In this document: positions 22,445 through 32,713 of the stretch, in pieces | Numbering within the stretch: the first letter of the stretch is position 1 | Layout: each line of letters starts with the position of its first letter | From: Trametopsis cervina | Taxonomy: Eukaryota; Basidiomycota; Agaricomycetes; Polyporales; Irpicaceae | NCBI GenBank assembly: GCA_022385755.1 | Contig: MU278364.1 | Location: 310,001-374,000, forward strand | Reading direction: 5' to 3' | Length of the DNA stretch: 64,000 nt | Notes under the pieces: generated by a model | Told to the model about the DNA's origin: nothing | What the model saw: only the letters and a program-made list of their open reading frames with translations | The model's database searches: none | Translations under genes and position numbers: made by a program

Positions 22445-24968
22445 CGGGGGTTTCCATTTTTTCCCCTTAGCTTTGGTTGTTATTATACTGTCTCTGTTGC
22501 TTTTATCTCGTTTTACTGTCGAACTCAGCTCGCGCTGGGTTGTCTTAGGGGTGTGAATGGGACAGCGAGTGCAGTGATCACACGGTGAATGAGATAAATT
22601 ATCATATTGGTAGTTATGTGACAGGCCAAGCACACTGCTGTGCTACATGAAGACAGCTTGGCCACAAGGAGCAACCACCGAGAAGCACCCGTCCCCAATC
22701 ATGCACGGAAGTCTCGATCCTTAAATCCGAATGATTAGCATTCAAGATGATTGGCACGGATGAACACCGGGGGCTATTGAGGCTTTGCTGTGACATACGC
22801 TGCACAGCTGCGATTCTCAGAAGTGGCTGACAGGCACCGCTGAGACGAGTGAGCTGAAACCAGCCACTGACGAACAGAGTTTGAGCGCGGCCCCGTCATT
22901 GCATTGCTGGACATAACTGGCTAGGGCGGCGCATGAAGGGTATCTTCTGAGTAAATCTCTGTGTGTTTCAACAGTAGAACCTGGATGGCTTGGAAGATTT
23001 GCGAGTAGATCAATGAAGTGAAAAAGATGGAGGGAAGTGGTTCGCGACTGCAGCCGCAGAGATGCTTTGTGGGATCTTGGTGTTCGCAAATGCGTTCGTG
23101 AACGGTTATATATTGCGGCGAGCGTCACAGGTGCACTGCTACATGTTATAGCTGTACAGCTGTTGCACGGACAGACCGACGACAGACAGCGCGATCCTCA
23201 GTGCACACGTCCGTCGTCTGCCTCGTCCAACGGGCATCCAGACGTCCAGTCCACTCCCGAGGGTATCGTACCACAAAAACACAAAGGCAGCACCGTATCA
23301 ACCTGCCAAAGCCATTTCCTGGCTGTCAGCCATCCGCGATAGACCCTGACACCGCGCAGCAGAACGACTCACCATACTATTACAACACGCACCCCAAACT
23401 TCCATTCGCCTAGGGAAAACGTCAGCCACCGGCATCCGGGTGCAATGGATGCTTGAGAGAATTGTGCTCCAACGGGGTCGGTGCGCAGCAAACACGCCAA
23501 CGCATCAGCATTGGTAAGGACGTTTCATGGGAAAGCCGGGATAGGGGGTATCGCTCGTGTTCCCACGCGTGGGCTGGTGAGCTGTTCTTGCAGCATTCCG
23601 CTTTGCGGGTTTATTGCGTTATTTGATTATTCGAGGTGTCCTCCGCGGGGGACGGGGGCGGTGCGCAGTCGTTTGGCTGGACACAAGATGGTACACGGGA
23701 CGCCTGGGTGGTTATTGGATTGATCGAGGGCTTCGAGAAGTGGACGGGGGTTTGGGAACACGCTTAAACGATGACGGTGATGGATGCGCGTGAGGCTTCT
23801 TGAACAGCTAGAAGAGTTTAGAATAACCAGAAGGCTGTAATAGTGACTGAAGTAGTGCCAGTGCGCCGTTCATAGCGTGGGCCCGCTGACCATACTTTCG
23901 GTGTGTCCGTTGACAAGTCGTCGACAGCAGTTGCGATGGCGAGGAGACCGTCTGTTGATTGTCAGTGCGTCGGTGGTCGCAATCAGTCCGATGCCGGAAC
24001 ACCAAAGTGCTGCGCAGACCGGGTGGGTGACTAGTGCTTACGCTGGTTTCCTGATCCCGGCTAAGGAACGCAGGAGAACATGACGGGCGGGCGTTGAGTA
24101 CAAGTGGGCGCCTGATTGATTAGCACGTTGATCAGCGGCGTCTGTGTGCAGCATGTGGCGGGCCCTGGGTCTCTCTCAGCGCACTCTCCTCCAACCTCCA
24201 CACGCAATTCGCAAGGTATTCATGTCCAGCGATGCGCAGAGCCAGTCGTGGGTTCTCCAGCTCCTTATCATCATGTTCGCAAAGCTAAAATTGTGCGTTG
24301 CAAGGACCGTGAGAGGGGGCGAGCCCACCGCGCACCGAGTGCGAGAACACACCGCACTGATTGGTCAATTAGCGCGACGAGCTGTGCCAGCCCCCCGTCA
24401 GGTGTTCCCATGTCTATGAGACGCAGCCAGGGTGTGCGAAACGGCAGTGTTAATACTCATCCGCATCGAACCGACACGATCGAGCCAATATTGCCTCCAT
24501 TCCACGCGGGCGACCGTGGCGAGTGATCTCCACAGGGGGGTAGGTCTGAACAGTGTGTGAACGCACTACCTCCTTCTGCGGTGCGAACTCTTGTTTCAGA
24601 TCCCAATCGGTCCCCGTCCCAATCATTTCTAAACGAAAAAGCGAAAAGCGCAGCTGCCTCCTGCCTGGCCGGGCTGGGCTGGTTGGTTGGTTGATGCTGG
24701 GGCTCCGTGTTCCTGCCTGTTTCCACGTCCGTGTATGGTGCCGCACCTCTCGCAACCAGCACTGAATGCTGCGGATTTCACACACACCCACACAGCACCA
24801 ACCCAACCGTCGGCCTTCCTTTCTTTCATGAACGCGCACCGCTATATAAACCTCGGGGCCCCTCGCACGGTTCTCTAGGCAAAAATCACCCACCCCCAAG
24901 CCCCCATCCCATCCCCTCCCCGCACACTCTCTGAGAACCACCATCCCCGCCCGTTTATTTCAGCCATC
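22445..24968. other. Long gene-poor region upstream of the cupredoxin gene
   Basis: In these 2.5 kb I find no gene: open frames on both strands lack introns, ATG starts or motifs. The last 130 bp look like a strong promoter and leader, with a TATA box and a cytosine-rich leader just before the ATG. A short CCAACC/CCAGCC-like tract (on the minus strand) lies around 24660-24695. The size suggests a long upstream control region or an unrecognised non-coding transcript. Confidence 0.5.
24843..24850 (+). promoter_or_regulatory. TATA box of the cupredoxin gene
   Basis: TATATAAA lies about 120 bp before the ATG and is followed by a pyrimidine-rich (C-rich) leader at 24885-24960. This combination is typical of highly expressed fungal genes. 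Confidence 0.6.
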
Positions 24969-26032
24969 ATGATGTTCAAGGCCGCCGCTGTTCTCTCTCT
25001 GGCTTCGTTGGTGTTGGCGAGCCCCCAGGGCTACGGAGCGCCCCCTGACTTCTCCACCCCCACCACCTCGTCTGCCCCCGCCCCCGCGGCGTCCTCGTCA
25101 TCCAGCGGACAGGTTCTCGTACGTGCCTCCCACACTTTTGTTCTCCCACACAACCCAGCTCACTAACCTCCCCTTTACAGGTCCAAGTCGGGCCAAACGG
25201 CGGCTTCAGCTTCTCCCCGGCGGACATCACGGCCTCCGCGGGCACTCTCGTCACCTTCGTCTTCGGCGCGTGAGTTCCCCTTTCTTTTTTTTACCTCCGA
25301 CCCGAGGGAATGCATGATATTGATCGCGATCGGGCTTCCCCAGGTCGATCCCGCACTCTGTTACGCAATCGACGGCAGACTCGCCTTGCACGCCCGCCCA
25401 GGGCGGATTCAGCTCTGGCCTGACCCAGGGCACGACTTTCAGTGTCAACGTCACGGACGCGACGCAACGTAAGCCCTTTTCCCTCCTCCCATCCTCCCCA
25501 TTTCCCTATTTCCCTATTCTGTCTCCGGTGAGCGACGGCTGACATTCCCCGTTCCTTTTCTAGCGATCTACTTCTTCTGCGAGTTCCCCGCTCACTGCGG
25601 TCTCGGCATGGTCGGGTGAGTACTTTCATATCATCACTTGCACACGAGCCGGCAAGCTTACGCACGCCCACAGTACGATCAACGCGCCCTCGAGCGGTAA
25701 CGGCAGCGCCTCCAGCTTCGCCGCCGCCGCCTCCGCCATCGGAGCCAACGAGCAGACCGTGAGTCTCCTTTCCTCTCTTCCTTCTTTCTTTCGTGCATAC
25801 ATACAGATGAGCTGACGCACGCGCTTGCTAGGTCTCAAATACCAACTTCGTCTCAGGAGGCCTCGCAGCGATCGCGACCGCCGGACCCACACAAGGCACA
25901 CCGACCGTCTCCGGCGCATCGACCTCGCCCACGAGCGGCGGCTCGAGCAGCGGCGCGTCGCCGCTCGCTGTCGGGAACGTCGCTGCGTTGCTCAGCGCGG
26001 CTGCCGCCGTCTTCGGCATGGTCCTCTACTAA
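24969..26032 (+). CDS. Secreted, probably GPI-anchored cupredoxin (serine-rich plastocyanin-like protein)
   Basis: The protein begins with a signal peptide (MMFKAAAVLSLASLVLASPQ), then a low-complexity Ser/Pro/Thr stretch, then a plastocyanin-like domain: VQVGPNGGFSFSPADITASAG, the first copper His in SIPHSVTQS, and YFFCEFPAHCGLGMVG, which supplies Cys, His and Met for a type 1 copper site. A Ser/Gly/Thr-rich linker ends in a hydrophobic C-terminus (AALLSAAAAVFGMVLY), as for a GPI signal. About five introns. Proteins of this layout (fungal extracellular serine-rich cupredoxins) sit at the cell wall and are often induced in development or plant contact; their redox partners are mostly unknown. 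The domain is secure, the role is not. Confidence 0.88.
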
Positions 26033-28017
26033 GCTAGCGGACCTGCGAGTGATGATACCACGTTCGGGCTTTTTATCTAGAAATGGACGGCGGGCTTGGG
26101 ACCGAGCTGCTGTGCTGTTGCTGTAGATGACTACTCTTGTTTGAGCGGACGGATGTGATTTCTTTTGTCTTGTTTTTTACGCGAATGTCCCACACTATTT
26201 GTTGCGATGATGTTTGTGAACGATTTTTGTTATAGCTTATGTCTTTTCTATCACTATTTGTGTGTGCATGAAGTGACGAGAGAATGTGTGTTCTGCGATG
26301 TGGATGGATGGTAAAGCTGCATAGAATTCGAGCAGCCACAAAGTATGAGAATACGCGAAGGTGCACTACTTACAGTACTGCTTCTACGTGACAATCCACG
26401 GTGCGCATGGCAAGGGACAGACACCCTCGCGAGTTGTCTCGTATTGCCAATCATCGTTGCTTAGAATGTACGCGATTAGCTAGAAGGCCCCATATGAAAA
26501 GCAAGAGCGAGGCAATGCACAGGAGGGACAGGGTTGTAGCCGCCTATGTTTTGGATAGCGTCTGTGATAGACGTAGACACGAGAGGGTCGTTGTCGGTGG
26601 AATCTTTGAGGGACACAAACGGGCTACGATGGCTGGGGGACCGCGCACAATGCTAACAGAGCGCATACAGTCTATGACACGGTTGGTTGTACGTACCTGA
26701 ATGAGCACCGAAGTCGCTGCGCTCATTGATAGCCAGGCTATCAGCGTCCCTGAAGCTCTCCCTTAATAGCGGTATATGTACCGGATATCCCAGTGCCGAC
26801 TCTCATTCGTCGCAAACCGGAGAATGACACGCATACAAGAACTGGAATGAGTATCAGCACGTTTCTGCACAACGAGATACACTAATGATACCCACATATC
26901 GATGCTGCTGCAGTCGAGCTCGAGACATTGCTTGCATCCTGCGCATATACGAGACCGGTTAAGAGGCGTATGCATGACGAGGTGCACTTCTCTGCGCCGA
27001 CCATAAGTTGTGACGCAATGCAAGTTCGGCGAAAGAACTGGGTCACGTGATCGACCGACAAGGCGCCTCCTCCGTTATGACGACGACCTTTGCTTGCACT
27101 TTTTCGTTGTATGATCTGCTACTGCATGCGAGTATATGCCACCATCTTTGTCTCTAGTCGTCACTGTCAAAAACCCACTGGCACGAGATTCAGCAGACTG
27201 AGCTAGTTGTCCACGGCGGATCTCACAGATTAGAACGGGCTTCTGCAAACTGACGTCAACGCGAACCGTACGTTGTGCTATGGACAATCGTTGAAGAGGT
27301 CCCTTCAGAAGCTGGAGTTTGTTTCTGTGGGCGTTGCCGCTCGCCTTGTTCTCCGTGAAAACGAGGCTGGCTTCCACATGAGCGCATCTCTCTAAGTACG
27401 TGTTATCATCGCGTAACTGACGAACAGATGCAATAAGAAGGTTGTAGCGTCACCTCTGTGGTACTCAATAGGCTTCTCCGGGATTAGGCACCCTCCGCAG
27501 ATGGGTGCCACGACCTGAAGTCACCGTACGGTGTCCAGTGTTCATGCTGCCATAATGACAAACTTTAGAGGATGTGGTCAGAACATACTATCACCATCTC
27601 CGTGTCCATATGACCACAGGGCCCAGCCTGGGCTAGCCTTGAGCATTTTCAAAGCTGACTTGACTGTTGACACGAACATATGCGACATTGGGACATGGCT
27701 GTGTAGAGCTAAACAACACGTTTGTTGGGGATGAAGTGGAGGCGTAGGCTATTGGAGAGGGCCGCGGCTGCGGGTGCGAGGGCGAATGTATTCACAGGCA
27801 CGCTAACAGTTAGTTTGTTATGAGATCAAGCCGTCATGGGTAGTGCAATTGCTAATGACGTCGTTGGTTGAAAGTCTCTGTTCTATTTTGGTGCGCACAC
27901 CATCGATCCATAACAGACAGTATATATACCACCAACTTCCACCCATCCACTCTCCTTCCAACCATCCTTCCTCTGCACTACATTCCCCATCCTAACAAAC
28001 CACCGTAACCTGCAACC
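26033..28017. other. Gene-poor region upstream of glutamate decarboxylase
   Basis: No supported gene in 1.98 kb. On the minus strand about 100 open codons (27075-27377) have protein-like composition but no ATG. Splice-like signals around 26540-27020 could suggest fragments of a membrane protein, but I could not assemble a model. The last 100 bp hold a TATA box and C-rich leader for the decarboxylase. Confidence 0.45.
27920..27928 (+). promoter_or_regulatory. TATA box of glutamate decarboxylase
   Basis: GTATATATA lies about 90 bp before the ATG at 28018, followed by a leader rich in CCA/CT. Position and context fit a core promoter. Confidence 0.55.
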
Positions 28018-30032
28018 ATGGCTCTTTCCCAGGTAACGTCCATGCCATCCGATTGAACTCGCCCGCTCTAACATATAACACCACGTGCAGCATATCAACC
28101 CCGACAACCTCATCCGGCTAGCAGCGGTACGCATATAATGACGTCTGTCAACGATTATCACGTCTCACTCATCTTCCCTCCCCACAGGACGGCGGACACA
28201 ACCACAACCGTCGCAACCACATCCACAGCTCCACCGACCACACCACCGCCAGTCCCTACGGTGCCCGCTACGGCACCAACCCCATCCCAAAATACAGGCT
28301 TCCGTCTAAGGTATGATCACTTTATCTTCCTACATATTTTGAGCCACTCTGATAAGACGTTCATCACAGGGTGTCGAGGCCAAATCAGCCTACCAGCTCA
28401 TCCACGACGAGCTCGAGCTCGATGGCTCTCCCGCGCTCAACCTCGCGTCCTTCGTCCACACCTGGATGCCGGCCGAGGCGGACAAACTTATGGCAGAGAA
28501 CATCTCCAAGAACCTGATCGACCAGGACGAATATCCGATGACGCGTGCGTCTCTCTCCCTCTTATCTTACTCTCCCGAGTGCTTCTATAGCAGATCACGA
28601 GCTAATCAACAAACCTCCTTTATCCATCCACAGAGGCGATCCACACGCGCTGCATCTCGATCCTCGCAGATCTCTGGCACGCATCGGACGCGCACAACGC
28701 CGTCGGCACCGCGACGACAGGCTCCTCCGAGGCTATCCAGCTCGGGGGACTCGCGATGAAGCGCATCTGGCAAGCCAAGCGCAAGGCCGCCGGCAAATCC
28801 ATCCACGAGCCCGGGCCCAACATCGTCATGGGCGCAAACGCACAAGTCGCGCTCGAGAAATTCGCAAGATACTTCGAGGTCGAGTGCAGACTCGTGCCCA
28901 TCTCGAAGGAGAGCCATTATCGACTCGACCCGAAGAAGGCGATGGAGTACGTCGACGAGAACACCATCGGGGTGTATGTCATACTCGGCAGCACGTACAC
29001 GGGCCATTACGAGCCCGTGAAGGAGATGTCGGACCTCCTGGACGAGTACGAGGCGAAGACGGGGTATTCGGTGCCCATCCACGTCGACGGCGCGTCGGGC
29101 GCGTTCATCGCGCCGTTCGCGACGCCCAAACACGAATGGGACTTCCGGCTCCCGCGAGTCGTGTCCATCAACACGTCGGGCCACAAATTCGGGCTGGCGT
29201 ACGTCGGCGTCGGCTGGGTGATCTGGCGCTCGAAGGAGTACCTCCCCAAGGAGCTCATATTCGAGCTGCACTACCTCGGGTCGGTCGAGTACTCGTTCTC
29301 GCTGAACTTCTCGAGGCCGGCGCACCCGATCATCGCGCAGTATTTCAACTTTGTCCATTTGGGATTCGAGGGCTATAAGGCGGTCGCGCATGATGATATG
29401 AAGAATGCGAGGCTGTTGAGTCGCGCGCTTGAGAATAGCGGGTTGTTTGATGTGCTTAGTGATATTCATCGGCCGGCGGATAAGAGTCTGGTGGGGAGCG
29501 CGAAGGGCGCGTTGGATCCTGATAGTGCTGAGGTGCGTTCTCCCTCATATCTTCCCACTCTTGCTTTCATACTCACTAACGCATCGTGAATAGAATTACG
29601 AACCAGGCCTCCCAGTAGTCGCCTTCCGCTTCTCGGACAAATACCGCTCGCAATACCCCGAGGTGCAGCAAAAATGGGTGCAGACGATGCTCCGCGTGAA
29701 AGGGTGGATCGTGCCCAACTACGAGCTCGCGCCGGACCTCGAGCAGACGGAGATTCTGCGGGTGGTCGTGCGCGAGAATGTTACGGCTGTTATGGTGGAT
29801 CGGCTCGTTGGAGACCTCGTACGTTCACTCTCCCTCCCTCTTGTTGAAGCGTAGACTGATAAAATTGGGGATGGTTTTGTAGATTGAGGTGGTGGAAACC
29901 CTCGCAGACTCGGACTCGCCCGCACACGCGCTCACCGCGCTCTCGTCGAAATCGACGGCGGAGCAGCACCATGGGAAGCTCAGCGAGGGCGACGGAAGCG
30001 CGTCGAGTGGGACGTATGCTAAGCCTTGCTAA
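28018..30032 (+). CDS. GAD1: Glutamate decarboxylase (PLP-dependent)
   Basis: Seven exons give a protein of about 540 residues in the group II decarboxylase family. Landmarks are [46 protein letters not shown], the PLP-phosphate region [18 protein letters not shown], the cofactor-facing Asp in [12 protein letters not shown], and the Schiff-base lysine in [17 protein letters not shown]. It converts L-glutamate plus a proton to GABA and CO2 in the cytosol, feeding the GABA shunt and aiding acid and oxidative stress tolerance. The last 35 residues are polar and variable, possibly regulatory. The promoter has a clear TATA box. A 61-bp near-repeat lies directly downstream. Confidence 0.95.
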
Positions 30033-30558
30033 GTAGTTAGTGTTATGGGAAAGAGGAAAGAGAAAAGAAGTGGAGGTGTACTTGTACGCGAAACGTAGGG
30101 GTGCCTTAACTTCGAGGAAAGAGAAAAGAAGTGGGAAGTGTACTTGTACGCGATGTTGTAAATCTTGTGGTTGGTGAACGAACGAAATGTATCATGGACT
30201 TCAGAGTGTTATGTGTTGTGCGTCTCACTGCTAAACTGATTCATACGGCTGAAGGTAGAGGGGAAGTGTCAACGAGAGATGAGTATACCACTCAACACTA
30301 TGACGAGTCCGAAGAGACTGTTACGTTTTACATACAGTACATTTTATCCACAATAAAGCACCGATGGAAACGGAAGCACAAACAGTACTAGAAAACCAGT
30401 TATCATCATCACCCAAACCGCACTGTCCTGCCACTGTGCCGTCCTTGCCTCGACTCTTTATACCCACTGTCGACTCACCATCAGCTTCACACCTTCACAC
30501 CTCACTTCGCCTTCACGTCACCATTCTCTCGGGCGCAGGCTCAAACGCCATCGTCGGC
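30033..30558. other. Tail-to-tail intergenic region with direct repeat
   Basis: This is the 3' region between the decarboxylase (+) and the hydrolase (-). It contains the tandem near-repeat described separately and an AATAAA at 30352-30357. No gene seen. Confidence 0.5.
30053..30153. repeat. Two-copy direct repeat, 61-bp period
   Basis: A stretch of about 39 nt beginning GAGGAAAGAGAAAAGAAG and ending GTACTTGTACGCGA occurs at 30053-30091 and again from 30114 to 30153 with only small differences. It starts 21 bp after the glutamate decarboxylase stop codon, so it would be transcribed in the 3' UTR. It looks like a small local tandem duplication. Confidence 0.75.
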
Positions 30559-31815
30559 TCACGCCTCCCCCTCCCCCCAAACCTCCTTCCCCAACCACCC
30601 CCCAACCTCCCTAAACACCTCCGTCCTCTCAGGCTCATGCCAACCAAGCGTCAAAAAATCATGCGTCGCATCCCGCGCCTCAACATACCAAACATTCTGC
30701 GCCCCCACATCCGTCTCGAGTAACCCCCTGAACGCGACCACCCCGTCTAATGTCTGCTCTGCACCGCCTACTACTATGGCGGTCTTGGGGAAGCCGGAGA
30801 AGGCGCCGAGGAGGGAGGAGGGGGGGAGGGATTTGGATGCGGGGGTGAGCCATGTGCGCACCGCGTCGGACTCGGGGAGCGTACCGAGTAAAGCGCGGTA
30901 TGTGTATTTTGTGTCGATGAAGCTGTGCACGTAGTCTGTACGCGCGTTGCGCACCATACTCGAGTTTGGGCCTACATGCGTATTCGCGAAATCGACAGTG
31001 GGCGAATGCAGCAACAGCGCGCCGGCCTGCGGGAGCTTTTCCAGCTGTGCAGTCGCAAGGTACCGCGCGAGCCAGATGGCGAGTAACCCCCCTGCGGAGT
31101 CTCCGCTGACGAGCACGTCGGACGGGGCGAAGCCGAGCGTGGTAACGAGGTAGTTGTACCCTGCGATCGCATCGATGAGCGCTGCGGGGAACGGGTTCGA
31201 GGGCGTGAAGGGTGAAGTGGAGGAGAGACGGTATTCGAGGGCGAAGACGCGCGGGTGCGAGGGGAAGTGTTCGATGAAGCCATCGAAGGCGGGGCGGGTG
31301 AGGCCTGAGGGGTGCGCGGTGCCGATCTATGACGAGGTGAGTTGGGAGATTCATGTGTAAGGGTGATAGGCACTCACGACGAACCCGCCGCCGTGTAAAT
31401 GATACACGACCTTCTCGCCCGGTGTGGCTTTCTGGCCTACCTGTCCATCAGCGTCGCGCGCGCCATACCAGTACCCGGCGACCTTAACCGCCTCCACGGC
31501 ATTAGTCTCAGCAAACTGCTTCACCTCTCCGACGACGAGCTCCGGCGTAGCGTCCACCCACACAAGTCCGTCTTTTCTGGCTGTCGACTCGTCAGGGACG
31601 GGCGCAGCGGGGAGGGCCGTGGCGTAGAGCGTGTCGATGAATGCGCGCAGGGCTTGGACGATTATGCTGCGTTTCCAGGACCAGGTCTTTCGTGGTCGTA
31701 AGGAGGGGAGGACGTAGAGGAGGGACCAGAATGGGAGGCGGATGAAGAGGAGAAGGGTTAGGTTTGTGAAGAAGTAGAAGGCTCGGAAGGGTTGGCGGCG
31801 GAAGGTGAATGCCAT
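30559..31815 (-). CDS. Membrane-anchored alpha/beta hydrolase (HSL family), copy 1
   Basis: Two exons encode about 400 residues. An N-terminal hydrophobic segment (FFTNLTLLLFIRLPFW) acts as signal anchor. The hormone-sensitive-lipase signatures follow: HLHGGGFV (oxyanion hole), with an intron directly after it, VFALEYRLS, the nucleophile elbow GDSAGG, and a C-terminal catalytic His in RDATHDFLTLGWHE; VVGGAEQTLD is near the expected acid residue. Such fungal enzymes hydrolyse small esters, sterol acetates or lactones. The gene is a close paralogue (about three quarters identical by eye) of the gene at 41874-43142, in opposite orientation and with the same intron position. Beside it lies an adenylation enzyme, suggesting a tailoring role, which is inference. 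Confidence 0.9.
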
Positions 31816-32713
31816 GGTAGGCTCCTCAGTGATAAGACGGGCTCCTCAGTGGTAGGGTGGCCGCAGTGGCAGAGTGGGCTCGAGTGTCGAGTGAAGATGC
31901 AAGGGAAGAGAGGGGGGCATGAGGGAGTAGAAGAGGAAGACATGGGTTGGTAGCAAGTCGACAAACAGCGTGCAGGACATCTGTGGTTGAAGGCAGGTTC
32001 TAGTCGAAGCACGGACATGATGGACAGGAGGAGGCCTATCTGGATCACATGATCATCACGGTGGTAAGAAGCGCCTGCGACTAGGAATTACATCAAGCGC
32101 CGAGTAAGATCAATTGTAAGATGATCAGAACGCCACAAAGCCCCCGATACGCCGAGTCAGTAGGCAGACAACGTCCTGGCAATCGTGTGTGAGGTTCAAG
32201 TTCGTCAACTGGTTTCAACACGCTGCAAGCCTCCGGTGGCTATCGTGCCACCATGATATATCATTATGATACACCATCATGAGTTCTACAGATACCCGCC
32301 GTTGAGGCCACTCTAGACTCGATAACGCCTGCGCTCCGCACATCTGCGCAACTCTGTAATTGGCCCGCAGTGATCCGCGTGTACGTCTTTCGCTCGTTGG
32401 TGTGGGTCGTATACATGCTCTGAAGCTTATTGAGCGTCCTGGCAAAGGGGATACTCTACAAGGTGACATCTTACAACTTCGACCCTCGCATCTCGCACTT
32501 GCACAACACGTCCAGCCTTGCACGACCTCGCACTGCCACCAGCAGGAGCTGTGATGCATCTCAGGAGAGCGACGCAAACACTCTGTGTTCTCCAATGTTC
32601 GTCGGTGCGGCAGTGTCTCGCGTCCCAACAGCGCTCCCATTATTTCCGCTGGCCCTTCTAGCCGTCGGATATATTATCTCCGTCCAAACACGCCCGTCGC
32701 TTCACAACGAAAC
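31816..32713. promoter_or_regulatory. Divergent promoter region, hydrolase copy 1 / adenylation enzyme
   Basis: This 898-bp head-to-head gap includes a two-copy 12-nt repeat next to the hydrolase start. No clear TATA box. An open frame running into the next gene from about 32585 has no upstream ATG and is not used as the start. Confidence 0.5.
31820..31851. repeat. Two-copy 12-nt direct repeat in hydrolase leader
   Basis: GGCTCCTCAGTG occurs at 31820-31831 and 31840-31851, a 20-nt spacing, 5-36 bp upstream of the minus-strand hydrolase ATG. It could be a leader duplication or a paired protein site. Confidence 0.5.

Noticed and set aside
24450..24944. Minus-strand 164-codon frame upstream of the cupredoxin
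   Set aside because: It overlaps the TATA box and pyrimidine-rich leader of the cupredoxin and has no motif.
27075..27377. Minus-strand 100-codon frame with protein-like composition
   Set aside because: The apparent start is GTG, not ATG, and no splice partner gives a family I know.
28545..29378. 277-codon open frame on the plus strand inside the decarboxylase
   Set aside because: Other frame of the same exon, Arg/His-rich as expected of a shadow; the real frame carries the family motifs.
28606..29469. 287-codon open frame antisense to glutamate decarboxylase
   Set aside because: It overlaps the decarboxylase exon that holds its PLP-binding residues. In GC-rich coding DNA the antisense frame is often open by codon bias; it has no motif.
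32585..32713. Upstream open extension of the adenylation gene
   Set aside because: It begins at GTG with no ATG before 32714; composition differs from the enzyme, so the ATG at 32714 was chosen.
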